A stretch of DNA of 64,000 bases from positions 3,286,001 to 3,350,000 of the forward strand of contig OZ247427.1 in the NCBI GenBank assembly GCA_965232815.1, written 5' to 3'. The stretch is from Bin87 sp026710825 (GTDB taxonomy: Bacteria > Chloroflexota > Dehalococcoidia > Lucifugimonadales > UBA3495). The notes beneath the pieces are model-generated. The model was not told the origin of the DNA. It worked only from the letters and a program-made list of their open reading frames with translations, and searched no databases. Both the position numbers and the translations under genes were made by a program. The stretch's first letter is position 1. Every line of letters begins with the position of its first letter. This document shows, piece by piece, positions 17,779-26,572 of the stretch.

Positions 17779-17791
17779 TTTTTTGTTTTTT
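17779..17791 (+). terminator. T-rich 3' end of the SRP RNA gene
   Basis: TTTTTTGTTTTTT-like tract immediately after the terminal helix of the SRP RNA. The closing helix of the RNA serves as the hairpin of an intrinsic terminator. Confidence 0.6.
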
Positions 17792-18631
17792 ATGTCCACC
17801 TTGACCAATCCGATTCGGACGAGACGTCAGCCCAGAAAATCGTTGGGGCAGCATTTTCTGACCGATCCGCGCATCGCCAATCGCATCGTGTCCGCGGCAG
17901 AACCCACGGAGACTGATGTCGTGGTTGAGGTTGGTCCCGGTACAGGCATATTGACCAGGCGACTTGTGGAACGTTCGGGCGCGGTGGTAGCGGTTGAGTT
18001 GGACCAACGGTTATCGTCAGAATTGCCGGGTAGGCTGGGTGATCCCCCAAACCTGACCGTGATCAACGCCGACGCGCGGGATGTTGCAATTTCGGCACTG
18101 TCGGACGGGGCTGCATACAAACTGGTTGCCAACCTGCCCTACTATGCCGCCGCGCCGATAATGCGACGTTTTCTGGAATCAGAAGACAGTCCGACGCTGA
18201 TGGTGGTTATGGTCCAACGAGAGGTGGGAGAAGCGATGACCGCGAAGCCCGGGCGCATGACCCTGATGTCTGTGGCAACGCAATTCTACGCGCGCGCAAC
18301 GACCGTAACCCACGTCCCGCCAAGAGCGTTCCGGCCGCCACCTAAAGTCTCATCGACGGTGGTCAAGCTGGATGTCCGGACAGAACCGTCGGTTGGCGTG
18401 CGCGACGACGAACGGTTTTTTGAGCTGGTACGGGCGGGGTTTGCGGCGCCAAGGAAACAGTTGCGCAATTCGCTGATGCAGGGGTCCGGCGCATCCGCCG
18501 AGGTGGTCGAGGGCGTTCTGGAGGAGGTCGCGATCGACTGCAAGCGACGGCCGGCCACACTGTCCATCGAAGAGTGGGGGTTGCTGGACAGCGCCTGGCC
18601 AGCGGACGTGTCTCGAAACAGGGCTCGTTGA
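17792..18631 (+). CDS. rsmA: 16S rRNA dimethyladenosine transferase KsgA
   Basis: Dimethylates two adjacent adenosines in the 3' terminal hairpin of 16S rRNA during 30S maturation. The protein has RKSLGQHFLTDP at residues 14-25, the SAM-binding VVEVGPGTGILTRRL, the acidic end of beta-2 in VAVELDQRL, and the catalytic NLPYYAAAP motif (the family NLPY). ATG 17792 is chosen because it yields the normal 279 residues; an upstream GTG lies inside the SRP RNA. The TGA stop shares its last base with the ispE start. Confidence 0.96.
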   Translation: MSTLTNPIRTRRQPRKSLGQHFLTDPRIANRIVSAAEPTETDVVVEVGPGTGILTRRLVERSGAVVAVELDQRLSSELPGRLGDPPNLTVINADARDVAISALSDGAAYKLVANLPYYAAAPIMRRFLESEDSPTLMVVMVQREVGEAMTAKPGRMTLMSVATQFYARATTVTHVPPRAFRPPPKVSSTVVKLDVRTEPSVGVRDDERFFELVRAGFAAPRKQLRNSLMQGSGASAEVVEGVLEEVAIDCKRRPATLSIEEWGLLDSAWPADVSRNRAR

Positions 18632-19506
18632 TGGGAACCGAGTTTTTGCGGTTGCCGGCTTACGCCAAGATCAACCTGTCGCTCGAGGTGCTTGGGAAGC
18701 GCGACGATGGCTATCACGAAATATGCACGATCATGCAAACCGTGGACCTTGCCGACGAACTGACGATATCGCCCGCAAACCGATTGGAAGTGCTGTGCGA
18801 CTACCCCGATTTGTCGGGAGAGCACAACATCGTATGGGATGCGGCGGTTGCATTGGCAGCGTATGGCGGGATCGATCCGAAAGGGCGGATCCGGGTAAAA
18901 AAACGCATCCCAACGGCGGCAGGTCTAGGGGGAGGATCGGCAGACGCGGCTGCAGCACTCCGTGGGCTGAACCATCTCTGGCATCTGGGTTTGACGAACG
19001 AACAGTTGCGGGCCATAGGGGCGAGCCTGGGGTCAGACGTGCCTTTTTTGGTAGAAGGAGGAGCCGCGTCGGGCACCGGGCGCGGTGACGTCCTAAAGCA
19101 GATGGCGTCCAGAGGCCGGTTGCCGGTCTTGCTGGTCACTCCCCCGGAGAGTATCGCCAGGAAAACCCCAACGATGTACGCGTCGTTGACGCCACGAGAC
19201 TATTCGGACGGTACGCATACGCACGGACTGGCGGGCTCCCACGAACTCGCTGCGGGAACCATCACGAGCGATTTGTGCCACAACGTTTTTGCGCGGGCAG
19301 CCCTGGAAATCTATCCGGGAATCTCCGACGTATGGCAGGCAACGGCTGCAATCGCGGAGCATGCGCCCTGCTTATCCGGAGCAGGACCGACCTTTTTCTG
19401 CATGCCATCAGACGAAGAGGAACACGACAAAGTCGCTGAGGCGCTAAGAGATTCGAGCGCCAAGGTGTTTTTGACGCGAACGACAAATGCGAACCAGGCC
19501 GTATAA
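18631..19506 (+). CDS. ispE: 4-diphosphocytidyl-2-C-methyl-D-erythritol kinase
   Basis: Phosphorylates CDP-methylerythritol in the non-mevalonate (MEP) isoprenoid pathway. GHMP-kinase motifs are in place: AYAKINLSLEVLGKRDDGYH at the N-terminus, the ATP loop PTAAGLGGGSADAA, and LSGAGPTFF near the C-terminus. Length is 291 residues. The ksgA-ispE pair with a one-base overlap is common in bacteria. The presence of the gene indicates use of the MEP route. Confidence 0.96.
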   Translation: MGTEFLRLPAYAKINLSLEVLGKRDDGYHEICTIMQTVDLADELTISPANRLEVLCDYPDLSGEHNIVWDAAVALAAYGGIDPKGRIRVKKRIPTAAGLGGGSADAAAALRGLNHLWHLGLTNEQLRAIGASLGSDVPFLVEGGAASGTGRGDVLKQMASRGRLPVLLVTPPESIARKTPTMYASLTPRDYSDGTHTHGLAGSHELAAGTITSDLCHNVFARAALEIYPGISDVWQATAAIAEHAPCLSGAGPTFFCMPSDEEEHDKVAEALRDSSAKVFLTRTTNANQAV

Positions 19507-19539
19507 TAAGCAAGCCAAATTTTCAGGGAACCGATTTGC

Positions 19540-20439
19540 ATGGACATACTCGCGGTAATCAGCATACCTTTCGATCCGGACATCATCCGAACAGCGGGCT
19601 TCATACTTTCGTGGCACGGATTTTTCACATTCGTCGCGGTGGCGGTGGCTGTGTATCTCACGTGGCGCTGGGGACGTCGCGATGGACTGGACGGCGACGC
19701 CATCCTGTCGGTGTCGACGTGGTGCATAATCGGCGGGATCGTAGGCGCGCGCGTGTTGCACGTGATCGATTTCTGGGACGACATCTATCAGTACGACCCG
19801 GTGAGAATCATACAATTCTGGAATGGCGGGATTGCCATTTTCGGCGCGTACCTGGGAGGGTTCGTGGGCGGCGCCACCTATATCACGATGCGTAACGCTC
19901 ACTGGTTGCTACGCGTTTGCGACAACGCAGCGCTCCGGTGGACCGGGATGCACCGTCCTTTCCCACAGATCCCCTCCGTCGCTCACCTTGCGGATATAGC
20001 TTCCCCTCCTCTGCTGATCGCCCTGGCAATCGGGAGAATTGGCGATGTTATCAACGGCGAGCACTGGTCGAGTTTCACCAACCTGCCATGGGGTTGGGTT
20101 TACACAGATCCGGACAGTTTCGGATACGGAAGACCGGCGTCTCACCCGGCGGTAGCATACGAGTTGATCTTCTGCCTGGCATGGGCGGGAGTCCTCTGGC
20201 TGCTCAGGGACCGAATACGGCCTCGCGGTATGCTGTTCGCCCTGTTCTTTGCTGGGTACTCGGCGGGGAGATTTTTCATCTCGTTTGTGCGCGAGGAGCA
20301 AAACACCTACGTGTTCGGATTCAACGAAGCGCAACTCGTGGCGTTGGTGATCATGCTGGTAACTGTGCCGTTGTTGATCTACAGGGCGCGGCTGGTACGC
20401 CCATCAGCCCGGACGGACGGCTCCCGGGATGGACAATAG
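19540..20439 (+). CDS. lgt: Prolipoprotein diacylglyceryl transferase
   Basis: Integral membrane enzyme that transfers diacylglycerol from phosphatidylglycerol to the lipobox cysteine of prolipoproteins. The 299-residue protein has the N-terminal LSWHGFF region, the GARVLHV segment, FWNGGIAIFGAYLGG, AIGRIGDVINGEHW (equivalent to the R-x-G-N-x-x-N signature), and GRFFISFVREEQ, which matches the conserved GRFxxEFxR motif apart from Ser in place of Glu. Seven hydrophobic segments are visible. An insert at residues 118-150 is larger than usual. A lipoprotein substrate, the beta-propeller protein at 55965-57062, occurs in the same window. Confidence 0.94.
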   Translation: MDILAVISIPFDPDIIRTAGFILSWHGFFTFVAVAVAVYLTWRWGRRDGLDGDAILSVSTWCIIGGIVGARVLHVIDFWDDIYQYDPVRIIQFWNGGIAIFGAYLGGFVGGATYITMRNAHWLLRVCDNAALRWTGMHRPFPQIPSVAHLADIASPPLLIALAIGRIGDVINGEHWSSFTNLPWGWVYTDPDSFGYGRPASHPAVAYELIFCLAWAGVLWLLRDRIRPRGMLFALFFAGYSAGRFFISFVREEQNTYVFGFNEAQLVALVIMLVTVPLLIYRARLVRPSARTDGSRDGQ

Positions 20440-20566
20440 GGGTGAATCTCAGGATCCCAGTCACGGAAGCCATAAGTACCCCGCCGATACAGGCACCAAG
20501 CTACGGGTGGGGGTGTTGTCATGCTCCCGCGACCGGACTGAGTGGGAATTCAGAATCCCGGGACAG

Positions 20567-22264
20567 CTAAACGGCGGGCCGTAGGTCCTCGATGCGCAGA
20601 TATGTCCTGCTTTCGCCCCGATAGCGATCCTCGGCGAGTTGGAAAACCAAGTCTACGGTGGAATAGCCAGCCCAATCCGACGGGTGATTCCAGGACAAAG
20701 CATCGACGGAACGTCCGCCACTGACCACGTTCAATTTAAGGTGCTGGCCCCGCGCGCCCACGTATCCCCAGTTGGAAACCTGGGCTCGGCGGGTCAGGAA
20801 CAACGGGGTGGGGTTTTCTTTCCCAAAGGGTTCCAATTGGGCGCAGAGACGAGCCAGATCCGAGCTTAACAGCTGGTCAAGCGTGCCCTCAGCATGGATC
20901 TCCAACGTAGGCTCAGGTTCGAACAATCCGATCGCGGCGGCCGCGATGCCCTGGAGGCGGGTGGCGACGGCATCGAAATCTTCGTCGCGTACGGTGAACC
21001 CTGCGGCAGCGGCGTGACCACCATAGCGAACCAGCAAGTCGGCGCACTGCGCGATGGTTTCAATGAGGTTCACGGTTCCCGGGCTGCGCGCGCTGGCTAC
21101 CAAGTGTTGATCATCGGCTCGCGCCAGGGCCACGGCTGGGCGGTTGAAAGTCTCCGCCAGCCGGCTGGCAACCAGACCGTTGATGCCAGGAGTGAACGCT
21201 TCATCGTGGATCACAATGATCGAGGGAACTCTGCCGAGGTCAAAAACGCGACCGACCGCAATTTCGCATGCGGCGGAGGTCAAATCCCTTCTCTGCGTGT
21301 TGTATTGTTCGAGTTGGGTAGCCAGCCGGTCAGCTTCCCGCTGGTCCCGCGTGAGCAACAACCTGAGCGACGTTTCGGGGTGGGCCATACGTCCCGAGGA
21401 GTTGAGGCGTGGCGCGATCCGGAATGCGATATCCTCGGCGCGGATAGGTTGCCCTTCAAGATTGACTCTACGGAGTAAAGCCTTCAATCCTGGACGTTGA
21501 GTACTGCTCAAGGAGGCCAAACCCTGCTGGACCAAATAACGGTTTTCATCCCGCAACGGGACCAGATCGGCCACGGTGCCGAGGGCAGCCAGTTCCACCA
21601 GGGAGGCGTCGGGCGGTTTCCCAGCAGAATCCAACAGCGCAATGGCAAGCTTGTAAGCGATGCCGGCGCCGCAGAGTTCAGGGAATGGGTAGACATTGCC
21701 CTGCATCCGGGGATTGACGATGGCGATCGCATCCGGACGTTCTGCGGAGGGCGTGTGATGATCTGTGATGATGACATCGGCGCCGGAACGTCGTGCAAAC
21801 CCAACGGCGTCAGAGTCGCTGATACCGCAATCGACGGTTACGATCAGGGTGGCTCCCTGGGAAATCAGTTTGTCGATCGCGGAGGCACTCATCCCGTGGC
21901 CTTCCGCCACAGGGTGTGGCAGATACGGGATGACGTTCGCGCCCAGCACGGTGAGAGTCTCCGTCAGGATTGCAGTTCCTGTGATTCCATCGACGTCGAA
22001 GTCGCCGAAAACCGCCACGGTTTCGCCAGACTGGGCGGCACGAACCAATCGAGGAACGGCAGACTCGATTCCCGCCAGCAGTTCAGCCGGGTAGGGCAAG
22101 CCCTTAGGGTGGAGGAACTGATCAAAAGCCTGCGAAGTGCCGATGCCCCTGGACAACAGCAATTGCACGGCCGGACCCGGAAAGTCTGGGCGGAGCCTGT
22201 GCCCGTCGACGAGCGGAGGCGGCAACCACCTTTTTGGCGGCGGGGCGGAAGTCGACGCAGTCAC
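20567..22264 (-). CDS. recJ: Single-stranded-DNA-specific exonuclease RecJ
   Basis: 5'-3' exonuclease on single-stranded DNA, used in recombination and mismatch repair. The DHH-family motifs are GDFDVDGITGTAIL (motif I), VTVDCGISD, IITDHHTPS (motif III), and the C-terminal DHHA1 RYGGHAAAAGF. An OB-fold domain follows. Length is 565 residues, normal. The start is GTG at 22264, overlapping the fabF stop by four bases (GTGA), so the gene is translated with the radical SAM-fabF operon. Confidence 0.95.
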   Translation of the reverse strand: MTASTSAPPPKRWLPPPLVDGHRLRPDFPGPAVQLLLSRGIGTSQAFDQFLHPKGLPYPAELLAGIESAVPRLVRAAQSGETVAVFGDFDVDGITGTAILTETLTVLGANVIPYLPHPVAEGHGMSASAIDKLISQGATLIVTVDCGISDSDAVGFARRSGADVIITDHHTPSAERPDAIAIVNPRMQGNVYPFPELCGAGIAYKLAIALLDSAGKPPDASLVELAALGTVADLVPLRDENRYLVQQGLASLSSTQRPGLKALLRRVNLEGQPIRAEDIAFRIAPRLNSSGRMAHPETSLRLLLTRDQREADRLATQLEQYNTQRRDLTSAACEIAVGRVFDLGRVPSIIVIHDEAFTPGINGLVASRLAETFNRPAVALARADDQHLVASARSPGTVNLIETIAQCADLLVRYGGHAAAAGFTVRDEDFDAVATRLQGIAAAAIGLFEPEPTLEIHAEGTLDQLLSSDLARLCAQLEPFGKENPTPLFLTRRAQVSNWGYVGARGQHLKLNVVSGGRSVDALSWNHPSDWAGYSTVDLVFQLAEDRYRGESRTYLRIEDLRPAV

Positions 22265-23520
22265 AACTCGGCGCGAGTAAGCACTATGACCGAGTTATGG
22301 CCACCGAAGCCGAACGAGTTACTCAAGACGACGTTGAGTCCGGCATGCCGGGCTTCGTTGGGAACGTAGTCCAGATCGCAATCGTCGTCCGGATCATCCA
22401 AGTTGATGGTCGGTGGCATGATGCCTTCACGCAAGGCGACGGTGCAGAGAGCCGCCTCCAAGGCGCCCCCGGCTCCCAGCAAATGGCCGGTCATGCTCTT
22501 GGTGCTGCTAACAGGGATGCGGTAGGCCTCGTCTCCCAAGGCTAGTTTTAGCGCCTTGGTTTCATGCCAGTCATTCAATGGCGTCGAGGTGCCGTGGGCG
22601 TTGAGGTAATCGACGTCCGACGGCGAGAGTTCGGCGACGTCAAGCGCGGCGTTCACCGCGGCGGCGGCGCTCTGCCCGGTCGGATTAGGTTCGGTCAGGT
22701 GATGGGAGTCGCTGGTGGCGGCGTAGCCACGCAATTCCGCTAGGGGTTGCGCACCCCTGGCAGCCGCGTGATCCGCGCTTTCCAACACCAACACGGCTGC
22801 GCCTTCCGCCAACACAAAACCATCGCGGGTGCGGTTAAACGGCTGACTGGCGCGCTGAGGGCTATCGTTCTGCCGCGAAAGGGCACGGAGGGCGTTGAAT
22901 CCGGCCACGCCCAGCGGAGTGATGGGCGCTTCAGCGCCGCCGGCCAGAACGACGTCGGCACGGCCGTTACTGATAAGTTCCCAACCAGCGCCGATGGCGT
23001 CCGCCCCGCTACTGCATGAAGACGTGATGCAATAGTTGGCCCCCATCGCACCAGTAACCATAGAAACCTGAGCGGATCCCATATCGGCCAGCATCATAGG
23101 GATCAAGAAGGGCGACACGCGGCGTGGGCCCCGGTCCAACAGCACCTGGTGCTGTTCGGTAAGAGTACTGAGGCCTCCTATCCCGCTGCCCACCACGACG
23201 TGGACGCTGTAGCGGTCCATTTCACGTGGTTCCAATTCAGCCTGCCGGCAGGCTTCCTGAGCAGCGACGGCAGCGAACTGGGCGAACCGGTCCATCCGTC
23301 GGGCGTCTTTACGATCCAGATAGTTTTCGGGATCGAATCCCTTGACCTCGGCGGCGAAGCGCGTGTCAAAGGATTCGGCGTCGAAACGGGTGATGTAGTC
23401 GATGCCGGACTTTCCGGCGACCACCGCATCCCAACTGTCGAGGACGGTCAGCCCCAGCGGGCTGACCATCCCCAAACCTGTGACGACGACCTTCTGAGCG
23501 GACGAACCGTTGTTGACCAT
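22261..23520 (-). CDS. fabF: 3-oxoacyl-ACP synthase II (second copy)
   Basis: A second ketosynthase, 419 residues, with the complete catalytic set: cysteine in TSSCSSGADAIG, histidines in NAHGTST and SMTGHLLGA. It is clearly a paralogue of the copy at 12599-13864 but differs around the active-site cysteine (SSC rather than ACA). I chose ATG 23520, which begins one base after the radical SAM stop (TAG-G-ATG) and gives the usual N-terminus. It is sandwiched between a radical SAM gene and recJ. Whether it serves primary fatty acid synthesis or makes a special lipid with the radical SAM partner is not known. Confidence 0.93.
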   Translation of the reverse strand: MVNNGSSAQKVVVTGLGMVSPLGLTVLDSWDAVVAGKSGIDYITRFDAESFDTRFAAEVKGFDPENYLDRKDARRMDRFAQFAAVAAQEACRQAELEPREMDRYSVHVVVGSGIGGLSTLTEQHQVLLDRGPRRVSPFLIPMMLADMGSAQVSMVTGAMGANYCITSSCSSGADAIGAGWELISNGRADVVLAGGAEAPITPLGVAGFNALRALSRQNDSPQRASQPFNRTRDGFVLAEGAAVLVLESADHAAARGAQPLAELRGYAATSDSHHLTEPNPTGQSAAAAVNAALDVAELSPSDVDYLNAHGTSTPLNDWHETKALKLALGDEAYRIPVSSTKSMTGHLLGAGGALEAALCTVALREGIMPPTINLDDPDDDCDLDYVPNEARHAGLNVVLSNSFGFGGHNSVIVLTRAEL

Positions 23521-23521
23521 C

Positions 23522-25366
23522 CTAGCGAGCCCGATTGGCATTGCGTCGCTGGTTAGCGTCAAGGACTCCGTTCAGCATTTCAGTTACTTCATTGACGCGG
23601 GTGGAAATATTGGCCGCGACATCCTTGCTACCGGAGTCGGCACGCTCGGAATAAGTCCGCAGCGCTTCCGAACTTTCGTTGATTCGGCTGCGCAAAGTTT
23701 CCATGAAATCCGAGCCCATGTTGGACAATGGCTGACTGACAGTGCGAAGGGTTTCCGCCATCTCAGTAACCTTGGCGTGGAGGTTCTCTCCAAATTCTTT
23801 GCCAGTCTGTTGTGCCTGATGGGACCAAGCTCTCATGGTCTCGGTGGTCTCGGAGAGATCCTGGACGCTGCGCGCCTGGCGCATACGGTAATTCCCGAGG
23901 ATTCGGAAAATCCGCCCGTACAGATTATCGATGGAAGTGAGCTTGGAATTGTACTTATCGAAAAGTTCCCGACTTTCGGCCATGGTCCAGCGTTCATCCT
24001 CATGGACGAACTGGCGACCCGTGTACAACTCGTAAGGACGCATTTCGCCTTCTTCCAACGGCTGGCCATTGCCGTTAAGCGGCTTGAGGCCCCAGTTGGA
24101 GGTGGCTGGCAAAGGCGTCAACAGGTTGGCAGTCTGGTAGCGACTATGCTGAGTCACCCAGTCCGCAAGCTGCATGATCGATTCCTCGGTGTCGTAGGGC
24201 AGACCGATGATGGTCATCGCAACGACGGAAAAGCCCTTTTTATTGAGATGGACCAGGTCACGTTCCATCTGGCCGGGTTCCTGCCGTTTACGGACGGCCG
24301 CCAAGCTTTCGGCGTTGTTGGACTCGACGCCCAGGTAGAGCATCTTCACGTTGGCGGCGAGGAGGGCATCTGCCAGTTCATCGTCCTGGCCGATTTCCGC
24401 TCGGGCCTGACAGATCATGTTCATGGAATCGGTGCGGCCACGCCAATTTTGCAGGCGTTCCAGCCGCTCGTTCCTGAACTTGACTGCCCGCAGCGGTGGG
24501 GTGTGCAAGTCGTCAGAGATAAAGACGTTGAACTTGCCGTTGCGGCCGGTGTGAATCAGGCCGTCGGCGGCCAGATCTTCCAGCTGCTCCAAACGTTTGG
24601 ATTCGGTCTCCCTGCTGACCAGGCGGTAACCCAGGAATTGCTGGATAACCTGGCAATATGAGCAGTTTTCGGTGCATCCGCGCACGGTTTCAAGAACTGC
24701 CCCGGCCATCGGGTTGCCAGGAGAGAGTCCTCGGATGGAACGAAAGTCAGGGAGTTCGACGAAATCGGGGGCCACCAAACCCTTGCGGCGAGTCGCGACC
24801 ACATGACCGTCGCGCATGAACGAGATGCCGGCGACCCGTTCGAGGTATTGGAACTTCCGGTCGTCGCGCCACGTGAGGAGAATGTCGCACAGTTGGCCTA
24901 TGATGTCCTCGCCTTCGCGATTCACGATGACGTCGAAATGGCCCCTGGCGAATGCCTCTTCGGCCAATGGGCTCATCTGAGGTCCGCCACCCAATATGAC
25001 GAGATCTGGGTGGAATTGGCGGGCTTGACGCGCAAGTTCGTATCCCCGAGGGGTTTCGTTGATCAACGCGGTGATCATGAGAACGTCCACACCGTCGAGA
25101 TCCTTATCCGGATCCATGCGACCCAGCCGGTCTTCGAACCAGATGTCCCGTTCGTAGATGTAAGGGCCGTCCCATTGTGCCAGGGCTCCAGATAAGAACA
25201 GCATGCCCTGGCGAGGGATCGCGATGTATTCGAAGTTTCCGCCAGCGGACGCCGGCTGAACCATCATGACGCGGCGGGTGCGATTACCCCCGGGTTGAAT
25301 GGAAACGGGCGATACGGTGGACGGGGTACCGTCAAATTTGTCGTCTATCAAAGGTATTGAGGTCAT
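23522..25366 (-). CDS. B12-binding-type radical SAM protein with C-terminal coiled coil
   Basis: About 614 residues in three parts. The first 180 resemble a cobalamin-binding Rossmann domain (LVILGGGPQMSPLAEEAF). The middle is a radical SAM barrel with the 4Fe-4S motif CTENCSYC (C-x3-C-x2-C) near residue 231. The last 110 residues are rich in Ala, Glu, Arg and Thr and predicted to be helical coiled coil, resembling polymer-granule or apolipoprotein-like tails. No HxH or similar B12 base-on motif (DxHxxG) is seen, so cobalamin use is uncertain. The start is set at ATG 25366 with AGGAGA ten bases upstream; a TTG eight codons earlier is possible. It heads an operon with fabF and recJ. Relatives methylate or rearrange lipids and pigments; the substrate is unknown. 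Confidence 0.8.
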   Translation of the reverse strand: MTSIPLIDDKFDGTPSTVSPVSIQPGGNRTRRVMMVQPASAGGNFEYIAIPRQGMLFLSGALAQWDGPYIYERDIWFEDRLGRMDPDKDLDGVDVLMITALINETPRGYELARQARQFHPDLVILGGGPQMSPLAEEAFARGHFDVIVNREGEDIIGQLCDILLTWRDDRKFQYLERVAGISFMRDGHVVATRRKGLVAPDFVELPDFRSIRGLSPGNPMAGAVLETVRGCTENCSYCQVIQQFLGYRLVSRETESKRLEQLEDLAADGLIHTGRNGKFNVFISDDLHTPPLRAVKFRNERLERLQNWRGRTDSMNMICQARAEIGQDDELADALLAANVKMLYLGVESNNAESLAAVRKRQEPGQMERDLVHLNKKGFSVVAMTIIGLPYDTEESIMQLADWVTQHSRYQTANLLTPLPATSNWGLKPLNGNGQPLEEGEMRPYELYTGRQFVHEDERWTMAESRELFDKYNSKLTSIDNLYGRIFRILGNYRMRQARSVQDLSETTETMRAWSHQAQQTGKEFGENLHAKVTEMAETLRTVSQPLSNMGSDFMETLRSRINESSEALRTYSERADSGSKDVAANISTRVNEVTEMLNGVLDANQRRNANRAR

Positions 25367-25483
25367 CAGCACACGTTCTCCTAAAACCAAATGACGGGGG
25401 AGAGACCCTGATTTCGATTCACATAGACCGTATTTGGAGGGGACAAGCGGGGCTCATTGTCATGTTACTACGGCGCTTCCGTC

Positions 25484-25489
25484 ATTATA
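25484..25489 (-). promoter_or_regulatory. Probable -10 box of the radical SAM operon
   Basis: TATAAT on the minus strand about 120 bp before the radical SAM start, within an AT-rich stretch. No -35 box with good spacing is obvious. The assignment rests on the perfect hexamer and the position. Confidence 0.4.
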
Positions 25490-25509
25490 CAACATAGGGC
25501 CCATGCAAG

Positions 25510-25990
25510 AACCCGAAGCGACTCCAGCAACGAGCCATTTTTCGATGATTTTGAAAATTGATTAAAAGATGATATCCAATTTTGGTTTAATTGTCCCGTA
25601 CCGCTCGGGATCGCGGTGGATACGAGACAGACCTGCAACGTTTCATGGCAGGCTCGCGTTGCCTTGCATGTCGGGCATCAAGAGCGTCCGCGGCGGATGC
25701 CGGAGCGATAGTGCAGCGCCATCGTATCCGCGCCAGATGTTCGACAGGATTCTCAGGCGTGGTCGTCGGGTCAAGGCAACGGTGCGCCGCCTGAACGCCG
25801 GTATACGTGAAAAATGACCGAGGCGCAGTGACCCGATCAAGGCGTTTCGACTGCCCCAATTTCCAACCGGAACGCGCCGGACCGCACCGTGTTTTTGCGT
25901 CTATCCCCGTCCATTAGTCCTTCGACAGGCTCAGGATGAGTGAGCTACATTGTAAACGAACAATGATCGAAAGACCTGACGGCCCCGTCG
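25510..25990. other. Intergenic region between divergent operons, no supported gene
   Basis: About 480 bp between the radical SAM promoter and the speD promoter. An 82-codon open frame at 25569-25817 has no recognisable features and a composition unlike its neighbours. The only marked element is the short dispersed repeat at 25917-25940. Confidence 0.5.
25917..25940. repeat. Short dispersed repeat containing TTCGACAGGCTCAGGA
   Basis: The sequence at 25917-25940 contains CTTCGACAGGCTCAGGATGA, a form of an intergenic repeat that I recall from many unrelated environmental bacterial genomes. One copy is seen here. Confidence 0.55.
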
Positions 25991-25996
25991 ATGTGC

Positions 25997-26025
25997 TTGA
26001 ATAGCGCAGGGAGTTTGAGTACAAT
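25997..26025 (+). promoter_or_regulatory. Promoter of the speD-speE operon
   Basis: TTGAAT at 25997-26002, a 17-base spacer, and TACAAT at 26020-26025, followed by a leader of about 70 bases to the speD start. Both hexamers differ from the sigma-70 consensus at one or two positions. Confidence 0.65.
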
Positions 26026-26101
26026 CGTTGCCTGCCATTCTCTCAAACGGGCTTTTTCGCGTCGTCGCCGGGATGGCCAACTCACACGGAGGAAAGGGTG
26101 A

Positions 26102-26491
26102 TTGAATGTACTAGGTACGCATGTGCTGTTGGAACTCAGAGATTGCGATCCCCAACTGTTGGATGATCTGCGGTACATACGCGAAGAATTGTTGAGCGTG
26201 GCGAGCCAAGTGGGCGCGCACGTCGTTGGGGAATCATTTCACCAGTTTGCGCCACAGGGCGTGACCGGCATCCTATCCATCGCCGAATCCCACATCTCCA
26301 TACACACCTGGCCGGAGTTGGGATACGCGGCGGCGGATATTTTTACTTGCGGCGACCAGAACATGCCGGATCGGGCGGCGGAATCGATCATCGCAGCGCT
26401 CCGATGCCAGGATCCGCAGATAACCCAAATCCGCAGAGGTTTGAACGGAACGCGAGTCGTCGATTTGGAACCGGCCCCGCTGGTCAGCTGA
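26102..26491 (+). CDS. speD: S-adenosylmethionine decarboxylase proenzyme
   Basis: Makes decarboxylated SAM, the aminopropyl donor for spermidine synthesis. The 129-residue protein is the short bacterial class. The self-cleavage site lies in ESHISIHTWPE, where the serine becomes the pyruvoyl group, and the catalytic cysteine lies in DIFTCGD. The start is TTG 26102; GGAGG lies 10 bases upstream and no ATG or GTG is in frame before the family N-terminus. speE follows 81 bases later. Confidence 0.94.
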   Translation: MNVLGTHVLLELRDCDPQLLDDLRYIREELLSVASQVGAHVVGESFHQFAPQGVTGILSIAESHISIHTWPELGYAAADIFTCGDQNMPDRAAESIIAALRCQDPQITQIRRGLNGTRVVDLEPAPLVS

Positions 26492-26572
26492 CTTCCTGGT
26501 CCGATCGGTTCGCCGGTCGAAGCAGTCCCAGCGCTCCCAGGGGAACCCGGACGATCTCAAAAAGGTTGAAAC

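Noticed and set aside
23510..24661. A 383-codon plus-strand open frame opposite the radical SAM gene
   Set aside because: Antisense to a gene with clear catalytic motifs, and no family features of its own.
25569..25817. An 82-codon frame in the radical SAM-speD intergenic region
   Set aside because: No domain, no good ribosome binding site, arginine-rich composition typical of non-coding frames.
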